Both the position numbers and the translations under genes were made by a program. A DNA stretch of 9,020 nucleotides from Acidobacteriota bacterium (lineage in GTDB: Bacteria > Acidobacteriota > Blastocatellia > Pyrinomonadales > Pyrinomonadaceae), in NCBI GenBank assembly GCA_013696385.1, contig JACCYR010000071.1:1-9020 (forward strand). Reading direction: 5' to 3'. Shown here in pieces: positions 5,999 to 9,020 of the stretch. The notes under the pieces were generated by a model, which searched no databases, was not told where the DNA came from, and saw only the letters and a program-made list of their open reading frames with translations. Position 1 is the stretch's first letter; each line of letters starts with the position of its first letter.

Positions 5999-7396
5999 AT
6001 GCTTAAATTCATTATTGGTTTTGTTCTGCTTTTTATCCCGAAGTTAGCGCAGGCGCAAACATTTGAGAAAAAAGTCTTGATACCGAAGCCGAAAGAAAAC
6101 GCAAGCCGTTATTTTTACGTTCCGTTTGAAGTTCCTGAAAACACAAAAAGCATTACAGTTTCTTACGAATACAGCAAAGCAACCGGCGCGAATGTGCTTG
6201 ATTTAGGCGTTTTCGATTCAACGGAAGACGAGAAAAAAGGCTTTCGCGGCTGGAGTGGCGGACGGCGAAGCACGATTTTTATCAGCGAGAATCAAGCTAC
6301 TAACGGCTACGTTGCCGGAAAAATTCCCGCCGGAACTTGGCGCGTCATTTTGGGGCTTTACAAAGTCAAACCCGAAGGCGTTTCCGCCCGTATCAGCATT
6401 AAGTTTAATGAAATTCTTAATTTACCGATTGAAACCGACAACCTGATTTATTCAAATAATCCAAAATCCGAAATCCAAAATCCAAAATGGTTCAAAGGCG
6501 ATTTGCACACGCATACTTTTCACAGCGACGGTTGGTGGACGGCGGAAGGAATTTTGTCGAACGCCCAGCAAAACGGCTTGGATTTTGTTGCCGTTACCGA
6601 CCACAATACTTTTTCGCATCACGCCGAGATTGATAGAATCGCGCCGAAATACAAAGATTTACTTGTTTTGCGCGGCGAAGAAATTACGACCTACGGCGGT
6701 CATGTCAACGTTTGGGGATTGCCGCGTGATGCGTGGATTGATTTTCGTGTTACACCGAAAAACACTTCGCAGATGGAAAATATCCTGACGGAAGCGAAAC
6801 GCTTGAATGTTCCCGCGTCAATCAATCATCCGGCGGCGTTTTGCGGCGGCTGCGATTGGAGTTACGGCGACGATTGGGATAAATTCGCGTCGGTCGAAAT
6901 CTGGAACGGCGAATGGGACGCAAGCGACGAAATCGGGCTTAAAAAATGGGATGCGCTTTTGCAGCGCGGCAAACGCATCAACATTATTGGTTCGAGCGAT
7001 TCGCACACGCCGAAAAATCCGATTGGCTTGCCGACGACGCACATCGGAGCAAAACATCTGACGCAAAAAGATTTGTTTAATGCCATTTATGCAGGAAAAG
7101 TCTTCATCACGGAAAACGCGCAGATGTCGGTTGGTTTATCCGCCGGAAAAACGGGAATCGGCGAAATACTTCGGGCTGAATCAAACAAAAAAGTCAATTT
7201 CAAATTAAACACAAAAGGTTTTCCGACGGATGCGAAAGTTTTAATAATTTCCGACGGCACAATAATTGCCGAAAATCCGGGCGAAAATTTCGCACTTTCA
7301 TTTGCGAAAAATACCTATCTCCGCCTTGAAATCCGCGACGCAAACGGCAAAATTCTCGCGTTGACCAATCCAATTTACATTCAATCCAGCAAATGA
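5999..7396 (+). CDS. Secreted PHP-domain metallohydrolase, CehA/McbA-like
   Basis: 465 residues. A Sec signal peptide covers residues 1-19 (MLKFIIGFVLLFIPKLAQA, then Q), which supports this start although no Shine-Dalgarno precedes it. Residues about 25-137 form a beta-sandwich accessory domain (RYFYVPFEVPENTKSITVSY; GFRGWSGGRR; AGTWRVILGLYKV). The PHP metal-dependent hydrolase domain starts at about 165. Its motifs are GDLHTHTFHSDG (167-178; H170, H172, D177), TDHNTF (200-205), RGEEIT (225-230), GGHVN (233-237), NHPAAF (276-281) and GSSDSH (331-336; D334, H336). This is a full metal-ligand set of the CehA/McbA type. A beta-rich C-terminal domain follows (about 375-465). Family members hydrolyse phosphoesters or carbamate-type esters; the substrate here is unknown. 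A linker at about 152-163 is encoded by heptanucleotide repeats. The stop overlaps the next gene's start by ATGA, so the two are one operon and probably translationally coupled. Confidence 0.9.
   Translation: MLKFIIGFVLLFIPKLAQAQTFEKKVLIPKPKENASRYFYVPFEVPENTKSITVSYEYSKATGANVLDLGVFDSTEDEKKGFRGWSGGRRSTIFISENQATNGYVAGKIPAGTWRVILGLYKVKPEGVSARISIKFNEILNLPIETDNLIYSNNPKSEIQNPKWFKGDLHTHTFHSDGWWTAEGILSNAQQNGLDFVAVTDHNTFSHHAEIDRIAPKYKDLLVLRGEEITTYGGHVNVWGLPRDAWIDFRVTPKNTSQMENILTEAKRLNVPASINHPAAFCGGCDWSYGDDWDKFASVEIWNGEWDASDEIGLKKWDALLQRGKRINIIGSSDSHTPKNPIGLPTTHIGAKHLTQKDLFNAIYAGKVFITENAQMSVGLSAGKTGIGEILRAESNKKVNFKLNTKGFPTDAKVLIISDGTIIAENPGENFALSFAKNTYLRLEIRDANGKILALTNPIYIQSSK
6460..6487 (+). repeat. 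Heptanucleotide tandem repeat, 4 copies, inside the PHP gene
   Basis: Four adjacent 7-bp units read TCCAAAA, TCCGAAA, TCCAAAA, TCCAAAA. They encode the low-complexity linker NPKSEIQNPKW between the N-terminal beta domain and the PHP catalytic domain. Because seven is not a multiple of three, gain or loss of one unit would shift the frame just before the first metal-binding motif. Heptameric short tandem repeats of this kind are known in intergenic DNA of cyanobacteria; here the repeat is within a coding region. Confidence 0.9.
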
Positions 7397-8760
7397 AAAT
7401 TTTACTTTCGGCAATTTTGTTGCTTTTTTTATTTGTGCTGACGAATCCGGCGCAATGCGAAACTGAACCGACAATCGAAAATACGGGAAAGATTTTGAAA
7501 GAGCTAAAAACCGCAAAAGAAGAAAAGCTATCTTCGGCGGCTGATTATTTGCTGACGTTAAAAGCCAGCGTCAAAGGCGCGTCGTGGCAGAAAAAAAATG
7601 CGGAAGCCGCCGTTTTGACCGTTTTTGTTGACGGCAAATATAATCAGGATTTAATACTTTTTGCCGGAGAAAAGGTTTTTGAATATCAAGCCTTGCTCGG
7701 AAACTTAGGCGCGGGCGACCACAAAATCAGCATCGTTTTGAATGAAGCGCGTTCCGCGCCGAACGCCAAAAAAGTAAAAATTCGCTCGGCTTTTTCCGTC
7801 GCATTTGAAGATTTGCTCGCCAATGCTGCAACCACTGACCGTTCGATTTTAGCCTATATCGCCACGATAAACGCGCCGTTTATTTACGCGCGTCCCGACA
7901 CGATTGATAAATTTTCCGACATTCCGCTTATCACTTATTACGAAATTTTTGACGAACCGGAAAATATCAAAAAAATCCGCTACACGACAATTTTTTCTAA
8001 CGAAGACGGCGGCACACAATCGGCGGCTTTGATGGCGCGTTGGGGACGAATAACCGACATTGAATGGATTTATGAAATGCGCGTCAAGGAAACTGGCGAG
8101 ATTTTATCGGCAATTTATCAAGGCGCGAATCACGAAACAAAAAATTTTACCGGAAACCGTATTTTTGGCAATCATCCGTTACTTTTCGACGCAACCATCA
8201 ACAATAATTTTTCGGTTGCGGGCTGCTCGGCTTTGCGCTTTTCGCCGATGCTCGTGCAGGCAAATTTAGCCGACGGTTCACGCGAAACCGTAATGGACAA
8301 TTTCGCTTGGACTTACCCAATTATGGCGCAGGAAGGCGTTCGTGAAGGGCGCGTCAACATTGCCAAACTTGATGCCAACACAATTGACGACCCGCGCAAT
8401 TATCTCTACGCAGAAATTTACAGCGAACCCGAAAACACGGCAATTAACGTCGAAGCCGAAACTTTTGACACGCAAAAATTTTCTTCCGATGCGGGAAACG
8501 CTGCTTTGCGGGTTAATCGCACGGGATATGTGCGGGTTGCTTTGCGTGTGCCGCAGAACCTTGCCACAGATTTTCCGAAAGCGGTCAGCATTGGTTGTTA
8601 CGCGACTTCGGGCAATTTGGAAAGCATTTGCCAAAATGTGCGCCTTGTGAAATTAGTGCGGCTTGACCATAATTATCAGCCGATTATCAAAAAAGTTAAT
8701 ACCAAATCGCAAAATGTTAAAGCTGGTGAAAGGGCAAGACATCTCATTAACCGATTTTAA
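7393..8760 (+). CDS. Secreted protein of unknown function, second gene of the PHP operon
   Basis: 455 residues; I do not recognise a family. Residues 1-22 look like a Sec signal peptide (MKILLSAILLLFLFVLTNPA, then QC). The cysteine at 22 is preceded by P-A-Q, which is not a lipobox, so a lipoprotein is unlikely. Residues about 50-120 are strand-rich (LLTLKASVKG, AAVLTVFVDGKYNQDLILFA, AGDHKISIVL) and resemble a small Ig-like or carbohydrate-binding-like domain. Residues about 160-315 look like the core (APFIYARPDT, IPLITYYEIFDEPENIKKIR, FSNEDGGTQSAALMARWGRI, TDIEWIYEMRV, GNHPLLFDATINNNFS), with clustered D, E, H, R and W residues. Residues about 335-430 are again strand-rich. The start is chosen at the ATGA overlap with the upstream stop; no separate Shine-Dalgarno is seen, consistent with translational coupling. 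The tight overlap with a secreted PHP hydrolase suggests work on the same substrate outside the cytoplasm, which is inference. Confidence 0.85.
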   Translation: MKILLSAILLLFLFVLTNPAQCETEPTIENTGKILKELKTAKEEKLSSAADYLLTLKASVKGASWQKKNAEAAVLTVFVDGKYNQDLILFAGEKVFEYQALLGNLGAGDHKISIVLNEARSAPNAKKVKIRSAFSVAFEDLLANAATTDRSILAYIATINAPFIYARPDTIDKFSDIPLITYYEIFDEPENIKKIRYTTIFSNEDGGTQSAALMARWGRITDIEWIYEMRVKETGEILSAIYQGANHETKNFTGNRIFGNHPLLFDATINNNFSVAGCSALRFSPMLVQANLADGSRETVMDNFAWTYPIMAQEGVREGRVNIAKLDANTIDDPRNYLYAEIYSEPENTAINVEAETFDTQKFSSDAGNAALRVNRTGYVRVALRVPQNLATDFPKAVSIGCYATSGNLESICQNVRLVKLVRLDHNYQPIIKKVNTKSQNVKAGERARHLINRF

Positions 8761-8800
8761 CTTTTAATTTACATAGAAGTTATTATTTCATTCTGAATTT
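8761..8800. other. Short convergent intergenic gap
   Basis: Forty AT-rich bases separate the stop of the unknown secreted protein from the stop of the minus-strand glycosyltransferase. No convincing bidirectional terminator hairpin is visible. Confidence 0.4.
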
Positions 8801-9020
8801 TCAGGAATTCAAATTTTTCAGCCACTTAAAACTTTTGGGCGCAACGGTTGAGTTTTCCATCAGATCTTTTTCCAATCTTGCCAAATCTTCGGGGAAATCT
8901 ACATCATACCAAACTGGCAACAGCGAAAATTTCAAACCGAGATTTTTGATATTTTGTGCCGTTTGCTCGAAAGTTTGCGCCGAACTCCATTCGACATTTT
9001 CAAAAATCTCTTTTTGCAAA
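8801..9020 (-). CDS. DUF2064/TIGR04282-type glycosyltransferase, 3' end (5' end outside window)
   Basis: Minus-strand frame open from the right edge to the TGA at 8801-8803, about 73 residues. The visible part reads EIFENVEWSSAQTFEQTAQN, then a strand (LGLKFSLLPVWYDVDFPEDL), then ARLEKDLMENS. The pattern 'lFe-i-WSt--vfeqT' followed by 'LP-WyDVDtpeDL-rL' is the C-terminal signature of the DUF2064 (TIGR04282, nucleotide-diphospho-sugar-transferase fold) group, annotated as arsenosugar-biosynthesis or CofC-like glycosyltransferases. The first codon of the visible frame, TTG at 9017-9019, is most likely an internal leucine rather than a start. The active-site half of the enzyme lies outside the window, so activity cannot be judged. 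Confidence 0.8.
   Translation of the reverse strand, partial: LQKEIFENVEWSSAQTFEQTAQNIKNLGLKFSLLPVWYDVDFPEDLARLEKDLMENSTVAPKSFKWLKNLNS

Noticed and set aside
8795..8806. CTGAATTTTCAG as a terminator between convergent genes
   Set aside because: Arms are only five bases with a two-base gap, too weak and AT-rich to support a call.

Overview
The window looks like chromosomal DNA of a Gram-negative bacterium, most likely from the Acidobacteriota (Blastocatellia-like). This is an inference from three things. There is a very large Oar-type TonB-dependent receptor with an N-terminal carboxypeptidase-regulatory-like domain, a family strongly expanded in that phylum. Most of the larger proteins carry Sec signal peptides. 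Base composition is moderate and slightly AT-rich, with very AT-rich intergenic DNA. No phage, transposase, CRISPR, tRNA or rRNA was seen.

Layout. Positions 3-440 hold the 3' end of a LolA-like-fold gene that enters from the left edge. Positions 533-1025 are a RelBE-type toxin-antitoxin pair: the antitoxin is intact, but the toxin has lost its ATG start (now ATA) and carries a 2-bp frameshift, so it reads as a pseudogene. A 49-residue membrane protein lies on the minus strand (1034-1183). It is followed by a secreted VanX/DdpX-type D-Ala-D-Ala dipeptidase (1242-1919) closed by a very long perfect hairpin (1939-1982). About 500 bp of AT-rich non-coding DNA, with a possible 17-codon leader ORF at its end, leads into the 1143-residue receptor (2495-5926).

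Two tandem hairpins with T-tracts separate the receptor from a two-gene operon (5999-8760) whose reading frames overlap by ATGA. The first gene is a secreted PHP-domain metallohydrolase of the CehA/McbA group. The second is a secreted 455-residue protein I do not recognise. On the minus strand at the right edge is the 3' end of a DUF2064/TIGR04282-type glycosyltransferase.

How the genes fit together. Most products act in the envelope: outer-membrane uptake or adhesion (receptor), periplasmic peptidoglycan-dipeptide cleavage (VanX-like), and periplasmic or extracellular hydrolysis (PHP protein plus its partner). The receptor may import a substrate processed by the PHP protein, but a terminator-like structure lies between them and nothing in the sequence proves the link. 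The most informative observations are the doubly broken toxin beside an intact antitoxin, the heptanucleotide tandem repeat inside the PHP gene, and the unusual receptor-to-operon junction.
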